From: a virus
DNA: 26,391 nt
Reading direction: 5' to 3' (one strand)
Virus record (IMG/VR): IMGVR_UViG_3300032156_000564
Location: 1 to 26,391 of that record
Every line of letters begins with the position of its first letter. Position 1 is the first letter of the stretch. Positions 14,524 through 21,183 of the stretch are shown here, piece after piece. The notes under the pieces were generated by a model that had not been told where the DNA came from, did not search any database, and was given only the letters and a program-made list of their open reading frames with translations. The position numbers and the translations under genes are program-made.

Positions 14524-15174
14524 TTAATATTTACTCCAAATGATTCTCTTATAGAATCTTTTCCATTCTCTTTTATTGAAATTAGCTTTTGAATTACAAG
14601 ATGTGCACAGAGTAATTAGATTAAATTGAGAACAATCCTGTTTGTTATAATTAATATGATGAACAGCTAATATCTTTGACTTATAATCACAATATGGATT
14701 CTGACACTCATTGCCATCTCTATCTTTAATAAACTGTTTGAGTTCTTTTGTAAACTCTACAGAATAGGGAAGAAAAGAAATTCCACCTTGCCAATTAGGG
14801 TGTTTTTCTCTTTTGTTAGATATACTCATTTTTTGTTTTGCTTCTTTTGAATGATGTTTCCCTAAATGGAATTGTCTAAGTCTTTCTTTGACCTCTTGTG
14901 ATCTTTGTTTTCCTAAATTGGCTTGTCCTATTTTTCTTTTGTGCTCTTCTGTAAGTTTTCTCCCTAAATTATATTGATTGCCTTTTTTGGATTCCCCCAT
15001 CTTTTTTCGAGTTTCTTCTGAATTATACTTCCTATGATTTTTACTCATTTTTCTTTTACAATTGTCTGAGGCTTTCCTTCCTCTATTCCAATGTCCTTTT
15101 ATCCAATTACCATATGGGGCTATTTTATCGCAACCACATCTACAGAAATTTAGTTTTATAAGAGTTTTTCTCAA
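14524..15174 (-). CDS. NUMOD3-HNH homing endonuclease (copy 2)
   Basis: About 216 residues. I choose the TTG at 15174 as start, because GGGGGAAG lies 8-9 bases upstream and the upstream gene then ends one base before it; an upstream in-frame ATG at 15243 would force a 68-base overlap. The N-terminus has a short Cys cluster (FCRCGCDK), common in this family. NUMOD3-like repeats follow (NSEETRKKM, LTEEHKRKIGQANLG, HSKEAKQKM), then the HNH core with NECQNPYC, AVHHINYN and LCTSCNSKAN. The C-terminus is nearly identical to the copy at 9680-10291. It lies between the 5' nuclease gene and an 85-residue gene. Confidence 0.88.
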   Translation of the reverse strand: MRKTLIKLNFCRCGCDKIAPYGNWIKGHWNRGRKASDNCKRKMSKNHRKYNSEETRKKMGESKKGNQYNLGRKLTEEHKRKIGQANLGKQRSQEVKERLRQFHLGKHHSKEAKQKMSISNKREKHPNWQGGISFLPYSVEFTKELKQFIKDRDGNECQNPYCDYKSKILAVHHINYNKQDCSQFNLITLCTSCNSKANFNKREWKRFYKRIIWSKY

Positions 15175-15175
15175 T

Positions 15176-15433
15176 TTATGCTTCCCCCACGGGTTTCCAA
15201 TCCACTTTTCTAAACAAGGGTGGCAATTCTGGAAAAGTGTCAAACTCTATCCAAAAGTCCCAACCATCAAAAAGGGATTGTGGAACACAACTAATAATTT
15301 TGAAGTGATGTTTTTCTGAAATTTCTTTCATAACTATTTGAGGATGTCTGTGTTCCCCGACTTTGTCAGCATCTATCATATCAAAAAATACCCTTGCTTG
15401 TTTTGGGTTGTCTGGATTAATTCCTCTTATCAT
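15176..15433 (-). CDS. 85-residue protein of unknown function
   Basis: The sequence (MIRGINPDNPKQARVFFDMI...) has a His-rich centre (GEHRHPQIVM, EKHHF) and an aromatic, proline-rich C-terminal third (DGWDFWIEFDTFPELPPLF). It looks like a small alpha/beta fold, but I recognise no family. There is no clear Shine-Dalgarno sequence before ATG 15433. Instead a 10-bp hairpin ends 8 bases upstream of the start, so translation may be controlled by RNA structure (see 15442-15538). Confidence 0.58.
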   Translation of the reverse strand: MIRGINPDNPKQARVFFDMIDADKVGEHRHPQIVMKEISEKHHFKIISCVPQSLFDGWDFWIEFDTFPELPPLFRKVDWKPVGEA

Positions 15434-15441
15434 ATTGTTTA

Positions 15442-15538
15442 TTTCTTTTTACAAATAAAAAGAAAGGGCAGGTCGGATACGGTTAAATGGGACATACACT
15501 CCGACTGCTACATCCCCCCGCCACCCTTTCTTTTTATT
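15442..15538 (-). promoter_or_regulatory. Structured RNA element with two mutually exclusive stems
   Basis: The non-coding gap between the gp32-like gene and the 85-residue gene holds three matching arms. AATAAAAAGAAAGGG (15454-15468) is perfectly complementary to 15524-15538, giving a 15-bp outer stem. Inside it CAG-TCGGA (15469-15477, one bulged G) pairs with TCCGACTG (15500-15507). The 15454 arm can instead pair with 15442-15451 as a perfect 10-bp hairpin with a four-base loop, ending 8 bases before the start codon at 15433. On the minus-strand transcript this looks like an attenuator or riboregulator. The outer stem followed by a U-rich run could also act as a transcription terminator for the gp32-like mRNA. 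The pairing is seen; its function is inferred. Confidence 0.6.
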
Positions 15539-15547
15539 ATGTTAGAG

Positions 15548-16693
15548 TTATTTCCTTCCCCCTATTGGCCCACGTCTTGCTACGGTAATGGGCTTAGCAA
15601 CTCCCCCTCTTGTGGCTAATACGGGTTTTTGGACAGATGATTGCCGTGTTGGTTTGGGGGTTTCTTCCTTTACCTTTAATTTGTCCAGTCTGTCTTTTTC
15701 GGCAGAGCAATCATCCCAAACCTCACAATCTCCACATTTTTCTAAATCTTCGCAATCGGTTCCAAATACTCCCCCAATAGGGCAAGTCCCTTTAGGTGTG
15801 GGGGTTGGGCGAGTTGATTTCCGAACAGGTGGTTTCTCTTCTTCAACGGGTGGGGTTATTTCCCCTCTTCGTAAGAGTCTTGTGGGTGGAGGTGGAGGAC
15901 CTTCAATAACAGCCTCCTCTATGGGTGGTGGAGATTCTTCTTCTTCTTTCTCTGGGGGTTTTCCGAAGAACGTTGTGTAAAGTTCTTCATAGTCTGGGAT
16001 ATGGATTATTTGATCCAACTGATGGGCTAACCCCAAAACATCATCCGTGATCGTGTACCCCTCTCTGGCGACAAATTGATGGCCCAAAAACTCAGTGTTA
16101 TTCTTTGAGCCTTTTCTTTCAAATTGGATTGAACGCCCTTCATCTGGATCTGCAAAGGCAACATACCCACCCCCAGAACCCCCACGGGCTGGAACTTTAG
16201 AGATAGCCATTAATTTCTTTTCCATAAAGAAATGGGCTACATCCCAAACTTGAATACCTTTGGCCTCCTCTTTTGGGTCATCATAACAAAGCCAATTGTA
16301 GATGGATCGGCGTTTGGGGTAAAGACTTTTAACCAAGTCCTCATCATACTCTTCCTCATTCCGCAACTCTTCACGATACTCACAAATTGGACATTGTTGG
16401 TTGTAGTTGCGGGAAGGACAAACGAAACTGTCCTGATTGACTCCGACATTCCCATGAACCCAAATGTCTAAAACATAAGTCCATTGGCCTTCTTTCGTAT
16501 TGGGATCACGGTTTCCAGCTTTATAGGGGATAATGTCTCCTATGTGCTGGCCTTCTTTACATTTCCACTTTTGTAGCCCTTCAATTTCCTCAAAAATATC
16601 TCCATACATCCCCGTATCGTCACGGCGGTTAAAGGAGTCTTGAGTCTTTTGTAGAAGAGCCTGCTTCATTTCTTTTCTTCGGTCTACTGGCAT
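15548..16693 (-). CDS. 32: gp32-like single-stranded DNA-binding protein
   Basis: This 381-residue protein has an N-terminal OB-fold region with the zinc site of T4 gp32: H80, C92, C101 and C104 (NQQCPICEYREEL) follow nearly the spacing of gp32 H64/C77/C87/C90. The basic N-terminus (DRRKEMKQALLQK) corresponds to the cooperativity arm. After residue 245 comes a long Glu/Pro-rich low-complexity linker, then a second Cys cluster (C304, C314, C320, C323, C329) and a basic end (ARRGPIGGRK) in place of the acidic tail of gp32. GGGAGGAGAACG precedes ATG 16693. It should coat single strands during replication and recombination with RecA and the UvsY-like protein. Confidence 0.85.
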   Translation of the reverse strand: MPVDRRKEMKQALLQKTQDSFNRRDDTGMYGDIFEEIEGLQKWKCKEGQHIGDIIPYKAGNRDPNTKEGQWTYVLDIWVHGNVGVNQDSFVCPSRNYNQQCPICEYREELRNEEEYDEDLVKSLYPKRRSIYNWLCYDDPKEEAKGIQVWDVAHFFMEKKLMAISKVPARGGSGGGYVAFADPDEGRSIQFERKGSKNNTEFLGHQFVAREGYTITDDVLGLAHQLDQIIHIPDYEELYTTFFGKPPEKEEEESPPPIEEAVIEGPPPPPTRLLRRGEITPPVEEEKPPVRKSTRPTPTPKGTCPIGGVFGTDCEDLEKCGDCEVWDDCSAEKDRLDKLKVKEETPKPTRQSSVQKPVLATRGGVAKPITVARRGPIGGRK

Positions 16694-16856
16694 TTTCGTT
16701 CTCCTCCCTTTTTTGTTTTTTTAGCTCCTTTTGCCACCAGAATTTAGTCTTCCAATAGCTGATAAAAACAGCAGAGGAAGCTATTCTGAACAAAAGGAAG
16801 ATTATAACCAAACTAATTGGAACAATTAAAAGAAACTCTAAAAGAGTAAGGGTCAT
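16629..16856 (-). CDS. Small single-pass membrane protein (75 residues)
   Basis: An N-terminal hydrophobic stretch (about residues 4-33, with LLIVPISLVIIFLLF) should span the membrane. The rest is strongly basic and polar (KKQKREENENASRPKKRNE) and cytoplasmic by the positive-inside rule. The ATG overlaps the stop of the gene upstream (ATGA). The last 65 bases overlap the start of the gp32-like gene in another frame. It is the only way to fill the 160 bases before that gene. Function unknown. Confidence 0.55.
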   Translation of the reverse strand: MTLTLLEFLLIVPISLVIIFLLFRIASSAVFISYWKTKFWWQKELKKQKREENENASRPKKRNEAGSSTKDSRLL

Positions 16857-17350
16857 TTTGTCCTCGCAGACAGCTTGGGCGACTTGCTGAGGGCTTCTTT
16901 TTGTTTTTCAAAAGATTCTTTAGCCATTACCTCTTTGTGTTCTGGTTTGACTTTGGGATCAGCCCAATAACCGCTAAGGAATAGTTTAACAAGGTTCTCT
17001 AACATAGAGCGTCGTTGTTCCATTGCTCCCCTGGCAGCCATAAGGATACCAACCTGATGTTTGGCCTGAACCCAATCTTCGTATGCATCTTTTGTAGCCT
17101 GATCTAAAGTTACGCCCACCTTAATTGCAGCCTCAGTAACTTTTTCTATCCCGTATTTGTCGGGGTCTTTACGGACATTTTGTTCCACTTCTGCTTTTGT
17201 GACATCCAACCGTTGGTCTGCCCTATCCAATTCGGCCATAGCATCGGCAAGATTTTCAGACCATTTCATAAACTTACGGGGTTGATCTACACATTCTGCA
17301 TCTAAAGCATACTTGTCGATTTCCAAATCTTTTTCATAATCTTTCACCAC
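16853..17350 (-). CDS. Helical protein, candidate UvsY-like recombination mediator
   Basis: This protein of about 165 residues is almost wholly helical and charged, with a C-terminal helix (GILMAARGAMEQRRSMLENL) and a basic tail. I place the start at GTG 17350: AGGAGG ends 8 bases upstream and contains the stop of the previous gene. Size, fold type (an N-terminal helix bundle, then oligomerising helices) and a position beside the gp32-like gene and near recA recall T4 UvsY, which loads the recombinase onto gp32-coated DNA. I see no diagnostic motif, so the call rests mostly on context. Alternatively it is an uncharacterised coiled-coil protein. Confidence 0.55.
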   Translation of the reverse strand: MVKDYEKDLEIDKYALDAECVDQPRKFMKWSENLADAMAELDRADQRLDVTKAEVEQNVRKDPDKYGIEKVTEAAIKVGVTLDQATKDAYEDWVQAKHQVGILMAARGAMEQRRSMLENLVKLFLSGYWADPKVKPEHKEVMAKESFEKQKEALSKSPKLSARTK

Positions 17351-17355
17351 TTTAC

Positions 17356-17634
17356 TCACCTCCTTTCTTTTGGTATTATCTTGTAATTTTTCCATCTTAA
17401 ACAAAGCGAAATTAATCCAGACGGATAAACAACAAAAAACATCTCTCCATCTTTGTCAACAATTTGGGGTTCTATTTTCTCACTTGCCAAGTCCAAGGCA
17501 GTCCGAAGATCATCTATCAAATCTTGACTATCGGTTACATAGGCCGAAACATATCTATGTAAATGGGAGATGTGTAAATCCTTTTCTCCTTCTTCTCTTT
17601 TTATATTAGTAAAGATTGGTGTTTTTAATGACAT
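17356..17634 (-). CDS. 92-residue protein of unknown function
   Basis: The product starts MSLKTPIFTNIKREEGEKDL and has a helical centre (DSQDLIDDLRTALDLASEKI) and a beta-rich end (GEMFFVVYPSGLISLCLRW). AGGAG lies 13 bases before the ATG, which is long. The stop is embedded in the ribosome-binding site of the UvsY-like gene, so the two are coupled. No family is recognised. Confidence 0.58.
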   Translation of the reverse strand: MSLKTPIFTNIKREEGEKDLHISHLHRYVSAYVTDSQDLIDDLRTALDLASEKIEPQIVDKDGEMFFVVYPSGLISLCLRWKNYKIIPKERR

Positions 17635-17695
17635 TTTTATTCTTATCTCCTACTTAATATATACAAGTTTTTCCCCTAAATCATAGATAAATATT

Positions 17696-18328
17696 TTAAT
17701 CTAAAGTTTCCATTTTAAATTTTTTAGCCTCTTCCAACACAAGATTTACATATGGATCATATCTTTTATTATAGGCATTTTCTGGGCCAGCGTTATAGGC
17801 ACGTAGGGCTGGTTTCCAATCTTTGTATTGTTTATGTAAATCCCCCAGGTAGGTTAACCCCAACTTAGCGTTTACCGAAACATCATAAACCTGATTTATT
17901 TCTTTACCAAAAGATGGATGATTTGTATAGGCTTTTCGTAATATGGGCATTACTTGTGTCAATCCCTTTGCCCCTTTATTACTTATTGCTTCAGGATTAA
18001 AATTGCTCTCAATACTTATCATAGCCAAGGCTATTGAGATGGGGACTTGGTTTTGGCCTAAAATAACCTCTCCCAAATCCAAGGCTTGCCCTACGGTAAG
18101 GGATTTGCTACGAAGGAGGGCATAGAGTTGTTGTTTAGCCACGAGGGAGTCGTGTTGTTGTTTAAAGAATTTATAAGATTCTTTTATAACAGCATTTTCC
18201 CATCCTTGGAACCAGTAACCAAAAACAATAACTGTAAGCAAAAGAACCCCTATGAGGTGAAATTTTAAAGCCCTGTGTTTGATCTCTTTTACAATCCTCA
18301 AATGGTCATTTTTCATTATAACAGTCAT
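17696..18328 (-). CDS. Membrane-anchored lytic transglycosylase (SLT family)
   Basis: This 210-residue peptidoglycan-cleaving enzyme has a hydrophobic signal anchor at 24-40 (HLIGVLLLTVIVFGYWF) after a basic N-terminus, which would place the catalytic domain outside the cytoplasmic membrane. The SLT motif is clear: the catalytic Glu is E107 in MISIESNFNP, followed by SNKGAKGLTQVMP and, near 177-182, AYNAGP. Such proteins serve as endolysins or as cell-wall-opening factors. AAAGGGGGTAAAC precedes ATG 18328. It is unusual to find it between replication genes and without a holin beside it. Confidence 0.88.
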   Translation of the reverse strand: MTVIMKNDHLRIVKEIKHRALKFHLIGVLLLTVIVFGYWFQGWENAVIKESYKFFKQQHDSLVAKQQLYALLRSKSLTVGQALDLGEVILGQNQVPISIALAMISIESNFNPEAISNKGAKGLTQVMPILRKAYTNHPSFGKEINQVYDVSVNAKLGLTYLGDLHKQYKDWKPALRAYNAGPENAYNKRYDPYVNLVLEEAKKFKMETLD

Positions 18329-18356
18329 TTTTGTTTACCCCCTTTATTTGGAATCA

Positions 18357-18539
18357 TTACAAATCACAAAGTGCTTCAACCGCTTCATCCTGTATTTTTG
18401 TTCTACAAACCACTATGGTTTTTTTGGCTCCATATCTACGTTGATATACTACCCATTCTTCATTATCATAAACGAGCCACTTGTCACCATGTGACACTCT
18501 AATACAATCATTTGATTTTAATGCCGAAATGATATTCAC
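18357..18539 (-). CDS. 60-residue protein of unknown function
   Basis: It starts at GTG 18539 in a GTGA overlap with the upstream gene, behind GAAAGGAGTAACGG. The sequence (HGDKWLVYDNEEWVVYQRRYGAKKTIVV, in part) reads as a small antiparallel beta fold with many aromatic residues and a C-terminal helix. No family is recognised. Confidence 0.58.
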   Translation of the reverse strand: MNIISALKSNDCIRVSHGDKWLVYDNEEWVVYQRRYGAKKTIVVCRTKIQDEAVEALCDL

Positions 18540-18745
18540 CCGTTACTCCTTTCAATTTCTTTTCTGTTTCCATGTAAGTGTTCTACATTGACTGCCCAAC
18601 CTTGCCCATCAATATAGACCATACAGGAATGGATGTTTGGAAATTCTTTATTTGAGACGTTGTCTGGATAGATTAGTTTTACCGTTTGGTTGAAACGTTC
18701 TATCATTGTGACTCTGGGTTTGCCGTTTAACAATCTGAAGTCCAT
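18536..18745 (-). CDS. 69-residue protein of unknown function
   Basis: It starts at ATG 18745 behind a strong AAAAAGGAGG site. The sequence appears beta-rich (MIERFNQTVKLIYPDN, MVYIDGQGWAVNVEHL). It lies directly downstream of the clamp loader gene and overlaps the next small gene by four bases. No family is recognised. A link to the clamp loader, which lacks an obvious second subunit in this window, is possible but unsupported. Confidence 0.58.
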   Translation of the reverse strand: MDFRLLNGKPRVTMIERFNQTVKLIYPDNVSNKEFPNIHSCMVYIDGQGWAVNVEHLHGNRKEIERSNG

Positions 18746-18761
18746 CTTTGCCTCCTTTTTA

Positions 18762-19709
18762 TCAAATTAACGTTGCCATATAACAAGACACCACCAACCC
18801 GCTTTTTCCAGTGTCGTAGTAGTTATTGGAAAACTCAGCCATAAGCAAAGCTATTCGTTTTCCATCCTCACCCTTACATCCCAACAATACTGAGGATAAA
18901 TAGCCCAGAATGGCTCTACGGGTTTGTTCGGGGTCTTGGTCAAAGGTTTTGAGCATCGATGATAGCCCAGCCCATTTCTTAACTCCCCCCTCTTTCTCCA
19001 TTAGCCTTCGACAAACATCAATAATCTTAACATCATCGTCCACAATAGTGGCTATGGCTTCGAGTTGGTTTTGCTCTCCCTTGATGTCTATGATCTGATC
19101 TAATCTTACTAACAATTTACGTGGGCAACCTTCTGAGGCAGAGATTAAAGTGTTTTGGACTGTTTCGGATAAAGTTACTTGTTCATTGTCTAAAACCCAT
19201 TTTAGTAATTTTCTCATTTCTATGGAGTTTAGAAGTGAGACTATATATGTAGTGCAACGGTTTTTAATTGTCTTTATAATCTTTTCTGGATTGGTGGTGC
19301 AAAGTATATTATAGATATGAGATGGAGTGTCTTCCAAGAATTTAAGCAAAGCCTCTGCGGCAGCACCAGTTATCTGATGAGCCTCATCAAACAAATAAAC
19401 CTTTACTTTTCCAGACAACGGAGCATAAGAAGCCCTTTGAATCACGTCTCTGATAGTATCAATTCCCCTTGTATTAGCAGCATTTAACTCATGAAATTCT
19501 AAATCCTCACATCCCAACCCTTTAGCCAACAACCTTGCTAACGTGGTTTTTCCTGTGCCAGATGGGCCAAAGAATAAGAATGAATGTGGTCTTCCCTCTT
19601 TCCTATCTATAATTGATTGTAATGATTGAACAGTAGCTTTATTCCCAATCACTTCATCAAACTCAATTGGACGATACTTGATATGAAATGGGGTTTTTTC
19701 TAAGTCCAC
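18762..19709 (-). CDS. 44: Sliding clamp loader AAA+ ATPase (gp44/DnaX/RFC-small-like)
   Basis: This 315-residue protein has the RFC-type opening (PFHIKYRPIEFDEVIGN), Walker A GPSGTGKT (48-55), Walker B VYLFDEAH (104-111), sensor 1 around LCTTNPE and an arginine-containing NRC motif near 151 in place of SRC. It lacks the zinc-binding cysteines of bacterial DnaX, so it resembles T4 gp44 and archaeal RFC small subunit. It should load the clamp encoded at 23314-24387 onto primed DNA. The start is GTG 19709 behind AAAAGGAGAACCAA. Just upstream a 6-bp inverted repeat (GATTAA/TTAATC, 19728-19744) overlaps the previous stop and might regulate translation. Confidence 0.92.
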   Translation of the reverse strand: MDLEKTPFHIKYRPIEFDEVIGNKATVQSLQSIIDRKEGRPHSFLFFGPSGTGKTTLARLLAKGLGCEDLEFHELNAANTRGIDTIRDVIQRASYAPLSGKVKVYLFDEAHQITGAAAEALLKFLEDTPSHIYNILCTTNPEKIIKTIKNRCTTYIVSLLNSIEMRKLLKWVLDNEQVTLSETVQNTLISASEGCPRKLLVRLDQIIDIKGEQNQLEAIATIVDDDVKIIDVCRRLMEKEGGVKKWAGLSSMLKTFDQDPEQTRRAILGYLSSVLLGCKGEDGKRIALLMAEFSNNYYDTGKSGLVVSCYMATLI

Positions 19710-19738
19710 TTGGTTCTCCTTTTATCCGATTAATTTGG

Positions 19739-19930
19739 TTAATCTGATATTTTTTTACCAATAAAATTTTTCCAATCAAAAAGAGCATTTTGAATGGTTC
19801 TTTGAAGTGTTATAGCCTCATTTGGAGTTATCAATAAAATTACACTTTGTTTTGATAATTTTCCAAAACATTCTATTTCCAACCCCTCTGGTTTTATTTT
19901 AACTCTTGTTATCATTTTTTCACTATCCAT
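19739..19930 (-). CDS. 63-residue protein of unknown function
   Basis: The product (MDSEKMITRVKIKPEGLEIE...) looks like a small beta-alpha fold ending in a basic helix. Two starts are possible: ATG 19930, with GGAG 13 bases upstream, or ATG 19915, which forms an ATGA overlap with the polymerase stop like many couplings in this block. It sits between the polymerase and clamp loader genes. No family motif is visible. Confidence 0.58.
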   Translation of the reverse strand: MDSEKMITRVKIKPEGLEIECFGKLSKQSVILLITPNEAITLQRTIQNALFDWKNFIGKKISD

Positions 19931-21183
19931 GGTTGATCAACTTCTCCACTGCCATACTCAGCTTTTAACGGAACAATGATCCAAGGAAAAGTCCTTCTTG
20001 TCCCTTCCACCATCATCCACTCTACATTTTTTCTCCAATCATCTTCTTCCTCTGGTTTAATGTCCATAAATATTTCATCGTGGATTTGACCTGGGATTTT
20101 GGTTTCCCAATTTTCTTCTTTTCGTATTCGATTCAATTCAATACAAGACCAAAGTAATAGATGAAAGGCTGTGCCTTGGACTGGAGTGTTAACAATTTGG
20201 TTGCGGGACAATACTCCTATACATCTAAATCCCGTAAGCATTTCAATATAACCATTTCTATAATAGGAACGTATTAACTCTTCTTGCCATTGTTTTAAGA
20301 TAGCAAATTTTTTCCAAAACTCTCTCTCAGCCAATTCCACTCTTCGTTCCGAAAGTTTTGGATAATCTGAGGCTAATGAGGCATAAATACTCTTATAGTA
20401 GCTCCCATATGCCAAAGCAAATACAAAGCTATTTTTAGCATCAAATCTACTTGTTCCCAAGTAGTCAGCCCATTCTTGGTGAGGGTCTTCATCATTATTT
20501 ATCATTCTTATTAGTTCTGGATCATGGCTATAACAACCCATGATTCTTACTTCATGACCCCCATAGTCTGCCCACCCCAATTTGTTTCCAGGTCTGGGGA
20601 TAATGCCTGTTCTGACTAATAATCTGCTTTCTTCATCGTGAGCAGGAATGTTTTGGAAGTTGGGGGAATCTGAGCTTGATCTGTAACTGCGTGGGATATG
20701 AAGATTGAAAGAGGGATGTATTTTCCAAAGCCCATCACTATCTAATGCTGCTAAATCTTTTATACCACCTATGTAAGTTGTCCTGTTCTTTTCGAGCTTT
20801 TTGACTTTTAGAATTTCTTTGGTGAATGGGGTTCCTATTTTCTCTAACACAACATCATCAGATGAGATATTTTCTTTCTCAGTAAATTTTATAGGTTTCA
20901 TTCCCATAAAGCGGAAGAAGAGTTTGGAAAGGTCTTGATGACTAACATGGAGTTTGGTATCGAATGAAATTATGTCTTTGCCCGTTTTAAGTTTAAACAT
21001 TTGGGCTGGTTCCATCCCGCTTATCTTTTGGACTAAAAATTGAACTCTTTTGGTCAATTTTTCGTATGTTTTTTCATAATACTTTTTATCAACACAAATC
21101 CCTTCATCTTCCATATCGGAAAAACAAAGTATTCCCTTATGAAATAAATCATAGGCCTGTTTGAGTGTGGGTTTAAGTTCCAA
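19912..21183 (-). CDS. Family A DNA polymerase, polymerase domain only
   Basis: This 423-residue protein contains the Pol I polymerase core. PNFQNIP is at 174-180, motif A with the catalytic Asp D206 (GWADYGGHEVRIM), motif B at about 246-260 (RFDAKNSFVFALAYG), and motif C with H368-D369-E370 (QIHDEIFMD). There is no 5' nuclease or 3'-5' exonuclease domain. The 5' nuclease is at 13662-14522, and the exonuclease is in the overlapping upstream gene. The start is TTG 21183 behind AGGTGG. A TAA immediately upstream closes the frame. The start region (LKQAYDLFHKGIL...MEDEGICVD) is normally an internal part of phage Pol I, so this is a split polymerase. Confidence 0.9.
   Translation of the reverse strand: MELKPTLKQAYDLFHKGILCFSDMEDEGICVDKKYYEKTYEKLTKRVQFLVQKISGMEPAQMFKLKTGKDIISFDTKLHVSHQDLSKLFFRFMGMKPIKFTEKENISSDDVVLEKIGTPFTKEILKVKKLEKNRTTYIGGIKDLAALDSDGLWKIHPSFNLHIPRSYRSSSDSPNFQNIPAHDEESRLLVRTGIIPRPGNKLGWADYGGHEVRIMGCYSHDPELIRMINNDEDPHQEWADYLGTSRFDAKNSFVFALAYGSYYKSIYASLASDYPKLSERRVELAEREFWKKFAILKQWQEELIRSYYRNGYIEMLTGFRCIGVLSRNQIVNTPVQGTAFHLLLWSCIELNRIRKEENWETKIPGQIHDEIFMDIKPEEEDDWRKNVEWMMVEGTRRTFPWIIVPLKAEYGSGEVDQPWIVKK

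Noticed and set aside
15511-15526. C-rich run (G-rich on the minus strand) as a G-quadruplex
   Set aside because: Only two to three G-runs are present, not four; better explained as the unpaired side of the structured RNA.
15588-15980. Plus-strand open frame of 130 codons, Gly/Pro/Ser-rich
   Set aside because: It is antisense to the Glu/Pro-rich linker of the gp32-like gene; its composition is the shadow of that low-complexity DNA and no ribosome-binding site is seen.
17656-17661. TATATT on the minus strand upstream of the gene starting at 17634, a possible -10 box
   Set aside because: No acceptable -35 at the right distance, and it lies too close to the ribosome-binding site.
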